A stretch of 64,000 nt of DNA from Heliobacterium chlorum (GTDB taxonomy: Bacteria; Bacillota; Desulfitobacteriia; Heliobacteriales; Heliobacteriaceae), in contig NZ_JACVHF010000001.1 in NCBI RefSeq assembly GCF_014502795.1, positions 62,001-126,000 of the forward strand, written 5' to 3'. The notes under the pieces are model-generated. The model was not told the DNA's origin. It worked only from the letters and a program-made list of their open reading frames with translations, and did not search any database. Below, in pieces: positions 53,269-61,484 of this stretch. A program made the translations under genes and the position numbers. The number at the start of each line of letters is the position of its first letter. The stretch's first letter is position 1.

Positions 53269-53631
53269 TTGGGCTACAAGTTCGAATTCACCTGGGTCCT
53301 TCGACTACCGGTGGACGAGCTTCCCCAGGAACCGCCTCAGAGTCCCGGAAATCATTTGCTTTGGAAACGGACACACGGCAATATCATTCTCGGCTTTACC
53401 AAGGAAGGGGGGCGGATGTACCCCGTAGGGATGCCCGTGCTGATCGTGACCAATCAAGAAGAAACCGTAGGTATTGGACGGATTCTCCGTTGCGAAATCC
53501 ATGCGCTGCCGAATGGGAAGCAGACGACAGTAGTGGAATTCTCTGTGGTTCGGATGTTTGACCCTGACGAGGGTCCCGTCATATCGAAGGTGTTCAAAGA
53601 GATGTACGGTTATTTGCCGGAGGGGTTATAG
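53269..53631 (+). CDS. Hypothetical protein
   Basis: The 120-residue soluble product has WVLRLPVDELP, GRMYPVGMPVLIVT and TTVVEFSVVRMFDP, a beta-rich pattern. AGGAGGG lies eight bases before the TTG at 53269; a GTG two codons earlier is also possible. TATAAT at 53230-53235 suggests a promoter just upstream. No family is recognised. It lies between the helicase and the glycosyltransferase trio. Confidence 0.7.
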   Translation: MGYKFEFTWVLRLPVDELPQEPPQSPGNHLLWKRTHGNIILGFTKEGGRMYPVGMPVLIVTNQEETVGIGRILRCEIHALPNGKQTTVVEFSVVRMFDPDEGPVISKVFKEMYGYLPEGL

Positions 53632-53700
53632 GCCGATCGTCCCTTTGCAAAGCACCCATAGAAAACCTAAAAATGGAATCAGTTTCTGTAGAGGAGGGCG

Positions 53701-54459
53701 TTGGCCCTGTATATTCTGTTACCGGCTTACAATGAAGCAAAAAGCTTACCTGGTTTGATGCCGAAGTTCGCTGATCTGCTCCCCAAATTTCCTGACTTGC
53801 ATGTGATCGTGGTGGATGATGGTTCAAAAGACGGTACAGCTGAAATCGCCGAAAGTTATCAACGGCTCTATCCAGTGACGGTGCTGCGTCATGAAGTGAA
53901 CAAAGGTCTGGGCAGAGGTATGATGACAGGCCTGCGCTGGATCGCCGAAAACGGGTCGAGTGACGACGTCGTCGTCACGATGGATGCCGATGATACCCAT
54001 GATCCGAGCATCATCCCGGCCATGGTGGAGAAAATCAAAAAAGGAACCCATGTGGTTATCGCTTCTCGCTACCAGGACGGCGGCGAGCAAATCGGACTAT
54101 CCTTTTTCCGCAAGGTGATGTCCTGGGGAGCCTCCACGCTGCTCGGTTTCATCTTTCAAATCGATGGTGTAAGAGACTATTCTTCCGGCTTTCGGGCCTA
54201 TAAGATCGGTGTTCTACAAGTTGCCTTCCAACGTTTTGGAGAATATTTTATCGAAGCCAGCGGTTTTCAATGCATGGCCGAGATCTTGCTGAAGCTGCGT
54301 ACATTAGGGCTTCGCTTTGATGAGGTGCCTTTGGTGTTGCGCTACGACCGGAAAGCAGGACCGAGTAAAATGCCTGTACTGGAGACGGTGCTGCAGTATT
54401 TTTTCTTGGCTCGAAAAGTTTCCAGATTGGAGATCGTCCATGAAAAACGCCTTGGGTAG
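53701..54459 (+). CDS. Family 2 glycosyltransferase, dolichol-phosphate mannosyltransferase-like
   Basis: The 252-residue enzyme has LPAYNEAKSLPGLM, VVDDGSKDGTAE, the DXD region MDADDTHDP and SSGFRAYK. It lacks the C-terminal membrane helices of ArnC-like enzymes, which fits DPM1-type synthases that charge a polyprenyl phosphate. The start is TTG after GAGGAGGGCG. It overlaps the small flippase-like gene by 20 bases and forms an Arn-like cassette with the GT39-type enzyme. Confidence 0.9.
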   Translation: MALYILLPAYNEAKSLPGLMPKFADLLPKFPDLHVIVVDDGSKDGTAEIAESYQRLYPVTVLRHEVNKGLGRGMMTGLRWIAENGSSDDVVVTMDADDTHDPSIIPAMVEKIKKGTHVVIASRYQDGGEQIGLSFFRKVMSWGASTLLGFIFQIDGVRDYSSGFRAYKIGVLQVAFQRFGEYFIEASGFQCMAEILLKLRTLGLRFDEVPLVLRYDRKAGPSKMPVLETVLQYFFLARKVSRLEIVHEKRLG

Positions 54460-54823
54460 CGGATTCTATACGATCCTCATTTCGATTTTTTTGGGTGCCT
54501 GCGGGCAGGTGCTGCTTAAACTCGGTGCGAACCGACTCGCCATTGAGCCGGGTCCCTTGTGGGAAACGTTGGTTCAAGGGTTATTGCAGATGGCGAAAAA
54601 TCCCCTCATTATCGGGGGGCTTTTCCTTTTCGGCTGTAGTTCCATTCTCTGGATTATGGCCGTGTCCAAAGTTCAGCTGAGTTTAGCCTATCCCATGGTC
54701 AGTTTATCCTATATCATCGTGCTTTTCGCCTCTTGGGCTCTATTGGGAGAGCCGGTAACGTTAATGCGAATCGGCGGGGTGCTAGTCATTTGTTTTGGCG
54801 TTTTCCTGATCGCGCAGAGTTAA
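54440..54823 (+). CDS. SMR-type four-helix membrane protein, likely lipid-linked sugar flippase
   Basis: The 127-residue protein has four helices with an SMR-like end (YPMVSLSYIIVLFASWALLGEPVTLMRIGGVLVI). In the Arn pathway, ArnE/ArnF flip undecaprenyl-linked aminoarabinose; here the gene lies between the glycosyltransferase genes, supporting a like job. GGAGATCGTCC precedes the ATG at 54440, overlapping the previous gene. Substrate unknown. Confidence 0.85.
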   Translation: MKNALGSGFYTILISIFLGACGQVLLKLGANRLAIEPGPLWETLVQGLLQMAKNPLIIGGLFLFGCSSILWIMAVSKVQLSLAYPMVSLSYIIVLFASWALLGEPVTLMRIGGVLVICFGVFLIAQS

Positions 54824-54828
54824 GGGAA

Positions 54829-56271
54829 TTGCGTTGGAATTTTTCCCTATGGGCGCTCACTATCATCGTCTTGATCGGTTTCGCCATGCGGCTAAAAGGC
54901 ATTGAGAACCCTTTTGTCGATTTTCATGGCTGGCGTCAAAGCGATACGGCTGCCGTAGCTCGCTATTTTTATGAGCGGGAATTTAATCTGCTCCGTCCAC
55001 AGCTTCCCTATTATGGAGCGCCGCCCAACTATGCCGAGTTGGAATTCGGTTTGGTTCCAGGCATCACGGCAGCATTGTATTACATATTTGGGGAAGTTCC
55101 CTGGGTAGCCCGTTTCGTAATCATCGCTTTTTCCTTGTGGTCCTTGCTGTCGGTCTACCGGATCGGCCGCCAGATCTGGGGTGAATGGGCTGGCCTCGCC
55201 GCCGCCCTTACTTTGGCTGTTCATCCCTTGTATGTTTATTTTTCTCGATCCTTTCAACCGGATGTACCCATGATTTCCCTTTCCCTGGCTGCGATGGCTA
55301 ATTTCCTTGCCTGGGAAAAGGAGGCGGACCGCCGGTATATGTGGCGGGGCGTCCTATGGATGACCTTAGCTGTTCTCGTTAAACCGCCGGCAGCCATATT
55401 CTACCTGCCCCTCTTTTTCTGGTGGCTCAGGGCACGTGGGCCTAAATGGGAGGCGGGGCTCGCTTATGTCATCATTCCCCTTTTGTTTACGGCGGCTTAT
55501 CTGCGGGCTATTCATGGCATCGCAGAACACCCTTTTGTATCAGGGCTCACTACTTCCTTTGCGGCAAGGCTCTGGCAAGAAGGGATTCCTCTCGATTGGT
55601 TTGCCGACGTCGGACGAGGTACTTTCTTTTTCGCCGTTACCCCATTCTTTATCATTCCCGCGATGATCGGTCTGCTGCGGGGCCTTTTTTCGCAAGAGCG
55701 CTTTTGGATCGTTAGCTGGATTGCTGCCCTGGCGGCATTCTTTCTGTTAGTCGGTAATCATGTCTTAAACAACCTGCAGTACTATTTCCTACCGGCAGTT
55801 CCCCTAGTCGCTCTGCTCACAGGGGCGACGGTCGACATGAGCTTGTCCGATTATCGGAGTTGGAAGCCGAGAGCGAGTTTGCTATTGCTGCTGTTGGTGG
55901 GCGGTTCTTTTCTCGTCTCTGCCTCATTTCAACGGTGGCTGCCGGAAAAGTGGCTGCGGGACCAGCCTTGGACCTATGAGCGTTGGTACGATGTCGACGA
56001 AAAGACGCTGAATATCGGTCTCGCTCTGGATAAGGCGACTCCATCCGAGTCGTGTCTGCTCATCAACGAATACTCGCCTCGCAGTCTCTTTTACAGCCGT
56101 CGCTTTGGTTGGTTTATCGACCCAGCCGAGTTTTCCGAGGATTTTCTCGAGGAGGCTCGTAAGGGAGGCGCTGACTATCTCGTCTGGATAAACGAAAAGC
56201 CGCCTCAAATCGGCGGCCTGCGGGAAGGGAAATGGTTTTCAGAGGGATTTTGGTTGATCCCGTTGAGGTAG
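54829..56271 (+). CDS. Glycosyltransferase of the PMT/ArnT (GT39) superfamily
   Basis: The product of about 480 residues has 10-12 membrane helices, an early acidic loop (DFHGWRQSDTAAVA) and a C-terminal extracytoplasmic domain. Such GT-C enzymes move a sugar from a polyprenyl-phosphate carrier to a lipid, protein or wall acceptor outside the cell. It starts six bases after the flippase stop; TTG at 54829 follows AAGGGA with very short spacing, so the exact start is unsure. Acceptor unknown. Confidence 0.85.
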   Translation: MRWNFSLWALTIIVLIGFAMRLKGIENPFVDFHGWRQSDTAAVARYFYEREFNLLRPQLPYYGAPPNYAELEFGLVPGITAALYYIFGEVPWVARFVIIAFSLWSLLSVYRIGRQIWGEWAGLAAALTLAVHPLYVYFSRSFQPDVPMISLSLAAMANFLAWEKEADRRYMWRGVLWMTLAVLVKPPAAIFYLPLFFWWLRARGPKWEAGLAYVIIPLLFTAAYLRAIHGIAEHPFVSGLTTSFAARLWQEGIPLDWFADVGRGTFFFAVTPFFIIPAMIGLLRGLFSQERFWIVSWIAALAAFFLLVGNHVLNNLQYYFLPAVPLVALLTGATVDMSLSDYRSWKPRASLLLLLLVGGSFLVSASFQRWLPEKWLRDQPWTYERWYDVDEKTLNIGLALDKATPSESCLLINEYSPRSLFYSRRFGWFIDPAEFSEDFLEEARKGGADYLVWINEKPPQIGGLREGKWFSEGFWLIPLR

Positions 56272-56334
56272 CGAATACCCGATAACTCACCGGTAAATAT
56301 CGAAGCGGTAACGTGTTGGCCGGTCGGTCTTATA

Positions 56335-56745
56335 CTATGGGTTGCCCTGCCGTTCACTCGGTTGTTTTCCATTAGTGAGATCAGCTTGCCTTTTCGGCCG
56401 ATAGAAAATCTCATAAGCACCCATGGCGACTAAAAAGATGCCGAAGACCTTCCGGAGAACTGGCCCTGGGAGATAGGCAGCTAGCGAGGCGCCGCCCACA
56501 GCACCGATGACGGCGGTCAAAGCCAACAAAAAGGCAAGACGAGGTCGAACGTTGCCATTCTTAAAATGGGTCACCAAGGCTACTGCTGACATAGGCAGAA
56601 AGGCTGTCAAGGCAACTGCTTGAGCTTGATGTTGTTCCACGTCCATGAGCAGGATCAGTGCCGGGACGAGCAGTGTACCTCCGCCCACAGCGAGCCCGCT
56701 CAATATTCCCGATAAGAGCCCCACGACAATCAGCATTATCTCCAT
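56335..56745 (-). CDS. TauE/SafE-type exporter, half-size C-terminal partner
   Basis: The 136-residue protein has four helices and the TauE repeat motif (GLLSGILSGLAVGGGTLLVPALILLM). Full TauE/SafE proteins have two such repeats in about 250 residues; this gene encodes one. It overlaps the other half-gene by 10 bases. GGGGGTG lies before the ATG at 56745. The pair would assemble into one exporter, possibly of sulfite or organosulfonates. Both halves are intact, so this looks like a natural split, not a frameshift. Confidence 0.85.
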   Translation of the reverse strand: MEIMLIVVGLLSGILSGLAVGGGTLLVPALILLMDVEQHQAQAVALTAFLPMSAVALVTHFKNGNVRPRLAFLLALTAVIGAVGGASLAAYLPGPVLRKVFGIFLVAMGAYEIFYRPKRQADLTNGKQPSERQGNP

Positions 56746-57047
56746 AAGAGTCGCACCCCCGCAACGACCATCACGATCCCTAGTAGCATACGCAGGTGTT
56801 GGGGAGAGAACTTGTTCATCATTTTCGCCCCAATGTAAGCGCCTACCATGCCGGAGAGAGCGACCGAAAGGATCAATGACCATGCCAGGTATCCTTTTCG
56901 CCAGTATATAAAGGCGCTGGCTACCGATGTAGGCAGGATGATCGCCAGTGAAGTTCCATGGGCTTGATGCTGTGATACTCCCAGCAAAAAGACCATGGTG
57001 GGGATGACGATGGTCCCTCCGCCGATACCGATCAGGCCGTTGACCAA
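56736..57047 (-). CDS. TauE/SafE-type exporter, half-size N-terminal partner, start uncertain
   Basis: From the TTG at 57047 the frame gives 103 residues with GLIGIGGGTIVIPTMVFLLG, the TauE repeat. The frame stays open upstream to 57152, and the added residues (TNIILIISGLVTGL) complete the first helix. There is no ATG, GTG or TTG in that stretch, but a strong GGAGGTCGAA lies just before two ATT codons (57108-57113). So the gene may start at ATT. If so it is about 125 residues. The overlap with the second half-gene suggests coupling. Confidence 0.75.
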   Translation of the reverse strand: MVNGLIGIGGGTIVIPTMVFLLGVSQHQAHGTSLAIILPTSVASAFIYWRKGYLAWSLILSVALSGMVGAYIGAKMMNKFSPQHLRMLLGIVMVVAGVRLLWR

Positions 57048-57197
57048 CCCGGTGACGAGTCCTGATATGATTAGGATGATATTCGTCTTACCGTTTGCAA
57101 GATTAAAAATAATTTCGACCTCCGGTAAAAGCTTTCCCTCGCCATACTTCTTTTATCATGCACGGCAATTTTCCGGCTTTCCGTGAGCGATCTATTT

Positions 57198-57240
57198 CCC
57201 ACCGTTCAAGGCGTCCCGCCTTTGAGCAGGTGGGTTTTTC
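57198..57240 (+). terminator. Strong terminator 90 bases upstream of the ZIP gene
   Basis: CCCACC (57198-57203) pairs with GGTGGG (57229-57234), enclosing CAAGGCG-TCC-CGCCTTTG, then TTTTTCTTTTT. No plus-strand gene ends near it. It may end read-through from the glycosyltransferase operon or act in the leader of the ZIP gene. CCCGCCT could also pair with AGGTGGG, so two forms compete. Confidence 0.7.
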
Positions 57241-57325
57241 TTTTTGGATGGGGAGCGGGATTCGTTCTTTTTCCCTCCAGGCACCATTATATATCTACAG
57301 AAATTCGGCTTTGGAGGGTCCCTTG

Positions 57326-58081
57326 ATGGCTGAACTGCTTCGTGGCGTCGTACCACAGATGCTATTTGTTAGCTTGATTGCAGGGCTGGCGACGACGGCT
57401 GGAGCCCTCGTGGTCCTCATGCTCGGGGTGTTGGGAAAGCGAACCTTAAGCGTCATGCTCGGTTTTGCCGCCGGTGTCATGTTGAGCGTCGTCCTCTTCG
57501 ATTTACTGCCTTCTTCCTATGCTTGGGGCGGTTTAGAGTCTATGCTGAGCGGTTTTTGTCTCGGTCTGATCATTCTTGCCGTGACCGATGTGCTGTTGAC
57601 TCGTTTTACCTTGTCCAGCCGAAGGGGGAAAGAAGCAGGCCCGTTGCGTAAGATGGGCTATCTCATCGCCCTGGGTATTTCCTTGCACGATTTTCCCGAA
57701 GGGATCGCTATCGCTGCTGGTTCGGCTGCAGAAACCCATTTAGGCTGGCTCGTCGCCTTGGCGATTGGCTTACATAACATCCCCGAAGGCATCGCGACAG
57801 CAGCTCCTCTTAAAATGAGCGGGTTGTCGACATGGAAAATCTTTTTGTTGACGTTGGGCATGGCCCTGTTTACCCCTTTAGGTACGCTGCTCGGTTTTGG
57901 CATACTGGCTGTTTCCACGAAAATGTTAGCGCAGATGCTCAGCCTCGCCGGCGGGGCCATGGTGTACTTGGTTTGGGACGAGTTGTGGCCCGAGGCGAAG
58001 AAGCTCTCTCCCAGCCTCGCTCTGGCAGGGATCGCACTAGGAGGTACGGCCATGAGTACCATTTCGCTGCTCCATCATTAA
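57326..58081 (+). CDS. ZIP family metal transporter
   Basis: The 251-residue protein has eight helices and the ZIP metal motifs HDFPEGIAIAAG and HNIPEGIATAAP in the central helices. ZIP proteins import zinc or other divalent metals into the cytoplasm; some bacterial members run as exporters or channels. GGAGGG precedes the ATG at 57326. The longer in-frame start at 57158 would cross a terminator hairpin. A short gap leads to the GerMN gene. Confidence 0.92.
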   Translation: MAELLRGVVPQMLFVSLIAGLATTAGALVVLMLGVLGKRTLSVMLGFAAGVMLSVVLFDLLPSSYAWGGLESMLSGFCLGLIILAVTDVLLTRFTLSSRRGKEAGPLRKMGYLIALGISLHDFPEGIAIAAGSAAETHLGWLVALAIGLHNIPEGIATAAPLKMSGLSTWKIFLLTLGMALFTPLGTLLGFGILAVSTKMLAQMLSLAGGAMVYLVWDELWPEAKKLSPSLALAGIALGGTAMSTISLLHH

Positions 58082-58156
58082 TATGAAAATACTGGAATAG
58101 TTTTTTTCCCTTGTCCATATGTATGAACCAAATGACTGCAAAGGGAGGAAGTATAT

Positions 58157-58885
58157 ATGGACAGGGAACGGAGCTGGTCCGCCGGTATCATCTTGCTGGT
58201 ATCAGCGCTGGTGATTGCCTTTGGTTTAGGCGGATGCCAAGCGATTGATCGGTTTGTATCGATGAAAGCAGACTTTAAGGCCAAAGAAACAGGTCTAGCG
58301 GCAAAAGAACAGGAGAAGAGCCCGAGCCTGACTCCAGAACAGGTGATCCCTGTAGAGAGTAAAGAACAAGCGATACCTGCCGGGCAAGAGCAAGCGTTGA
58401 CCTTGTACTTCGCTGACCCGAAAGGACAAAACTTAATCTCTGAGAAACGGGTGATCGCAAAAACAGGTAGTGTAGCCCGGGCTGCCATACAGGAATTGAT
58501 CAAAGGTCCCAGCATCCAATCGAAAGGCATTGCAACCATCCCCGCTGGTACCCGATTGCTCGATATCAACGTGAAAGACGGGCTATGCACCGTGAACTTT
58601 AGCAAGGAGCTGCAAAAAAACCATCAAGGCGGCTCAGCCGGTGAAACGATGACGGTCTATTCGATCGTCAACACGCTGACCCAGTATCCGTCGATTGAAA
58701 AAGTACAAATTCTTGTTGAGGGGAAAAAGATTGAATCCCTCGCCGGTCACATGGACGTATCCCAAGCGATGGCTCGTAAGAAATCGATGATTATGGACGA
58801 AGCGGAGCCGGCGAAGGCAACAGGTTCTTCAGCGGCACAAGGCGATCCCAATTCATTGAGCAACAGTGATAAAAAAATCCAATAA
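58157..58885 (+). CDS. GerMN-domain lipoprotein (second)
   Basis: The 242-residue protein has a signal peptide with lipobox GLGGC (Cys about 27), a Lys/Glu-rich linker, a GerMN domain (about 80-200: LTLYFADPKGQNL, IPAGTRLLDINV, VNFSKELQ, MTVYSIVNTLTQYP, VEGKKIESLAGHMDVS) and a polar tail. It is closely like the domain of the lipoprotein at 16526 without its C-terminal extension. GGGAGGAAG precedes the ATG. A terminator follows; the amidase gene is next. Confidence 0.9.
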   Translation: MDRERSWSAGIILLVSALVIAFGLGGCQAIDRFVSMKADFKAKETGLAAKEQEKSPSLTPEQVIPVESKEQAIPAGQEQALTLYFADPKGQNLISEKRVIAKTGSVARAAIQELIKGPSIQSKGIATIPAGTRLLDINVKDGLCTVNFSKELQKNHQGGSAGETMTVYSIVNTLTQYPSIEKVQILVEGKKIESLAGHMDVSQAMARKKSMIMDEAEPAKATGSSAAQGDPNSLSNSDKKIQ

Positions 58886-58894
58886 CAGGTTCAA

Positions 58895-58936
58895 ATAAAC
58901 GGTGACGGCTTTTAGCGCTGTCACCGTTTATTTTTC
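58895..58936 (+). terminator. Intrinsic terminator after the GerMN gene
   Basis: TAAACGGTGAC and GTCACCGTTTA arms are perfect, followed by T5. Confidence 0.9.
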
Positions 58937-59140
58937 TCGCTAATTGGTCAATAACTCTGACAATCTATTCTTCCTCTGTCCATTCCAGCGAAAAAGGATT
59001 ACAATAAAAAACGTAACAGAAAGATGACGGATTTTTTCCAACATCGACATAAAACAGGACGCATCTCCCGAATTATGTAGTATAAAGATCCGCTGGTTAT
59101 TGCCTTCCGGAAAATGTCCTGTTACGTATAGGGAGGAAAT

Positions 59141-60520
59141 ATGAAACATCGTCGTCTATTGTCCATAGTCCTGGGGGGGACTTTTTTCCTTTTGCCGACA
59201 TCAGGTGCGCTCGGGGCCGATACGAACGGAGATGCCGTCCCCGGATGGGCTTCGAGCAGCCTCAAGACATTAGAATCTCTCAAGCAAGGGTCAACCGTTA
59301 CGGTGAACGGGCAGGTTGTCAATGTTCGTCGCGGCCCTGGAGTGAATTTCGATATCGTAACCATGGTGTTGAAAGGAAAAAAACTGGCTGTTCTAGAATC
59401 GAAAGAGGGGTGGACCAAGGTCCGCTTGGATAATGGGAACACCGGATGGATTGCCGATTGGCTGCTTGCGAAGGACGATTCCGCTCCGGCTTCCTCACCG
59501 CCAAGTGCCTCTGAATCTAACTCCCCCTCTTCACTGCTGATCATACCGCCCGGCACTTTCGGCCCAGAACCGAAGCCAGAACCGACACCTGAACCAATCA
59601 CGGTCAACCCGGCTGCTTCAACGGGACCGGTTTTATCGAACCCACGGTCATGGAAGGTGACCATACAGTATTCGGCTAATATCCGTACTTCTCCCAGTCT
59701 TCAAGGCGATATTGTTAGAACTGCTGCGGTCGGTGAAGTTTTCGACCTGGGAAGTGTACAGGATGGATGGTACCAACTCCTCAACGGGGGAAAGCCTGGC
59801 GGCTGGATTGCCTCCTGGCTGACGACAGCTCAGCCAACGGCAACGAGTAAACCATCGACCCAACCGAGTCGGGGATCAACCAGCAGCACCGTGGCAGCCG
59901 TCGCTGGTTCCTTGGCCGGAAAGACGATTATCGTCGATCCCGGTCATGGGTACTTTAACACGAGCTACAATGTGGTCGACCAAGGTGCTTCCGGGCAAGG
60001 GGGAACGAAGGAAAAGGACGTCGTTTTAGACGTGAGCCGTCGTTTGGCCAGTGTTCTCCAGTCCAAAGGCGCCCGGGTGATCATGACTCGACAGAGTGAT
60101 AAGGACATAAAGGGTGAAACGGTGGGCGATGACCTCACCTATCGTTCTGACTTAGCGAACAAAGCGAAGGCTGATCTCTTCGTGAGTATACATAACAATT
60201 CAAATTCCAGCAGCGATATCGGCGGCATCACGACGTATTATTTCAATAAAGAAGGTATGCCGAAAGCTGGAGAAGGGACCCGAATGCGATTGGCTGGTAT
60301 GGTACAGCAATCGCTTGTCGCTGCACTACAACGGCAAGACCGGAGTACGCAAGGAGCAAACTTTGCCGTATTGCGGGAAACAAACATGCCAGCCATATTG
60401 ATTGAACTGATGTTTCTCTCCAATCCGGAGGAAGAAAAACTGCTCAATCAGGGATCGATTCGGCAAAAAGCTGCCGAGGCGATCGCGGCTGGTCTACAAA
60501 GGCATTTTGAACAACCCTGA
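59141..60520 (+). CDS. N-acetylmuramoyl-L-alanine amidase with two SH3 domains
   Basis: The 459-residue secreted enzyme has a signal peptide (about 1-26), a first SH3b (about 45-115, VNVRRGPGVNFDIV), a proline/serine linker, a second SH3b (about 165-230, NIRTSPSLQGDIV), a linker and an Amidase_3 domain (about 258-455). Zinc and catalytic residues are in VDPGHG, TKEKDVVL, VSIHNN and LIELMFLSN. It cuts the amide bond between MurNAc and the peptide. GGGAGGAAAT precedes the ATG. Glutamate racemase follows. Confidence 0.95.
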   Translation: MKHRRLLSIVLGGTFFLLPTSGALGADTNGDAVPGWASSSLKTLESLKQGSTVTVNGQVVNVRRGPGVNFDIVTMVLKGKKLAVLESKEGWTKVRLDNGNTGWIADWLLAKDDSAPASSPPSASESNSPSSLLIIPPGTFGPEPKPEPTPEPITVNPAASTGPVLSNPRSWKVTIQYSANIRTSPSLQGDIVRTAAVGEVFDLGSVQDGWYQLLNGGKPGGWIASWLTTAQPTATSKPSTQPSRGSTSSTVAAVAGSLAGKTIIVDPGHGYFNTSYNVVDQGASGQGGTKEKDVVLDVSRRLASVLQSKGARVIMTRQSDKDIKGETVGDDLTYRSDLANKAKADLFVSIHNNSNSSSDIGGITTYYFNKEGMPKAGEGTRMRLAGMVQQSLVAALQRQDRSTQGANFAVLRETNMPAILIELMFLSNPEEEKLLNQGSIRQKAAEAIAAGLQRHFEQP

Positions 60521-60605
60521 GCATGAGTCACCATTCTTTTCATAGCGAATAATATGTGCTATGGTTTAAAGGGTCCCATGCCGTAATGGCTAGGAGTGAG
60601 GTTTT

Positions 60606-61457
60606 TTGATTCGTTGCCAGCCTATTGGCGTATTTGATTCGGGTGTCGGCGGGTTTACCGTGGCACGTGAAGTTTTTCGGCAATTGCCGGGAGAAGAGAT
60701 TCTCTATTTTGCGGATACGGCCCATGTACCCTACGGACCACGGCCAGCTGATGAATTGATCCGCTTTGCCTTTGAAATCGTCACCTTTTTGATCTCCGAA
60801 GGCGCGAAACTGATTCTTGTGGCCTGCAACACCAGTTCTTCACTGGCTCTTGACTTGCTACAGGAGCGTTTTTCCGTTCCGATTGTAGGCGTAGTGAATC
60901 CCGGCGCAGAGGAAGCCGTCAGCGTCAGCAAAAACGGCCGCATCGGTGTCTTAGCGACGGAAGCGACGATCCGTAAAGGGGCTCACGCCCAGCGCATCTT
61001 TGAACTGAACGGGCGAGCGAAGGTTTTTGGTCAAGCCTGTCCCCGTTTTGTTCCCCTCGTAGAGACGGGCAGCTACCTTGGTTCTGAAGCTCGGCAAGCT
61101 TCTCGAGAATACTTAACCCCTTTGTTAGAGAAGAACATTGACACGATTATTCTCGGGTGCACTCATTATCCCTTTTTGGAGCCGATCATTCGGGACACGA
61201 TCGGTGAAGAGATCGCTCTCGTTGACCCAGCCTGTCAGACTGTGGCGCAGGGAAAAGAACTGATCGAAAAGGGAATCGTCTCACCCAGGGACCCTCGTCT
61301 GGGAAAACCGCGCCATCGCTTTTACGTCAGCGGAGATCCGCAAGCTTTTATTCGGGTTGGCAGTCCCCTCATCGGAGGGCGCCTTTTGTCCGATGTCCAG
61401 CAAGTTTGCTTGGACGGCATTTTGGACAGGGAAAATCAAAAAGTGGTTATTGCCTAA
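60606..61457 (+). CDS. murI: Glutamate racemase
   Basis: The 283-residue enzyme makes D-glutamate for peptidoglycan. Key motifs: GVFDSGVGGFTVAR, YFADTAHVPYG, the first catalytic Cys in ACNTSS and the second in LGCTHYPFL. The start is TTG after GGAGTGAGG. It lies 85 bases after the amidase gene; the two may share a transcript, and both serve wall synthesis. Length is normal. Confidence 0.96.
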   Translation: MIRCQPIGVFDSGVGGFTVAREVFRQLPGEEILYFADTAHVPYGPRPADELIRFAFEIVTFLISEGAKLILVACNTSSSLALDLLQERFSVPIVGVVNPGAEEAVSVSKNGRIGVLATEATIRKGAHAQRIFELNGRAKVFGQACPRFVPLVETGSYLGSEARQASREYLTPLLEKNIDTIILGCTHYPFLEPIIRDTIGEEIALVDPACQTVAQGKELIEKGIVSPRDPRLGKPRHRFYVSGDPQAFIRVGSPLIGGRLLSDVQQVCLDGILDRENQKVVIA

Positions 61458-61484
61458 AGGTTCATAGGATGGATGTAGACGGAG

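Noticed and set aside
57158..57325. Longer start for the ZIP protein
   Set aside because: The extra residues are encoded across a terminator hairpin and have no ribosome site; GGAGGG precedes the ATG at 57326.
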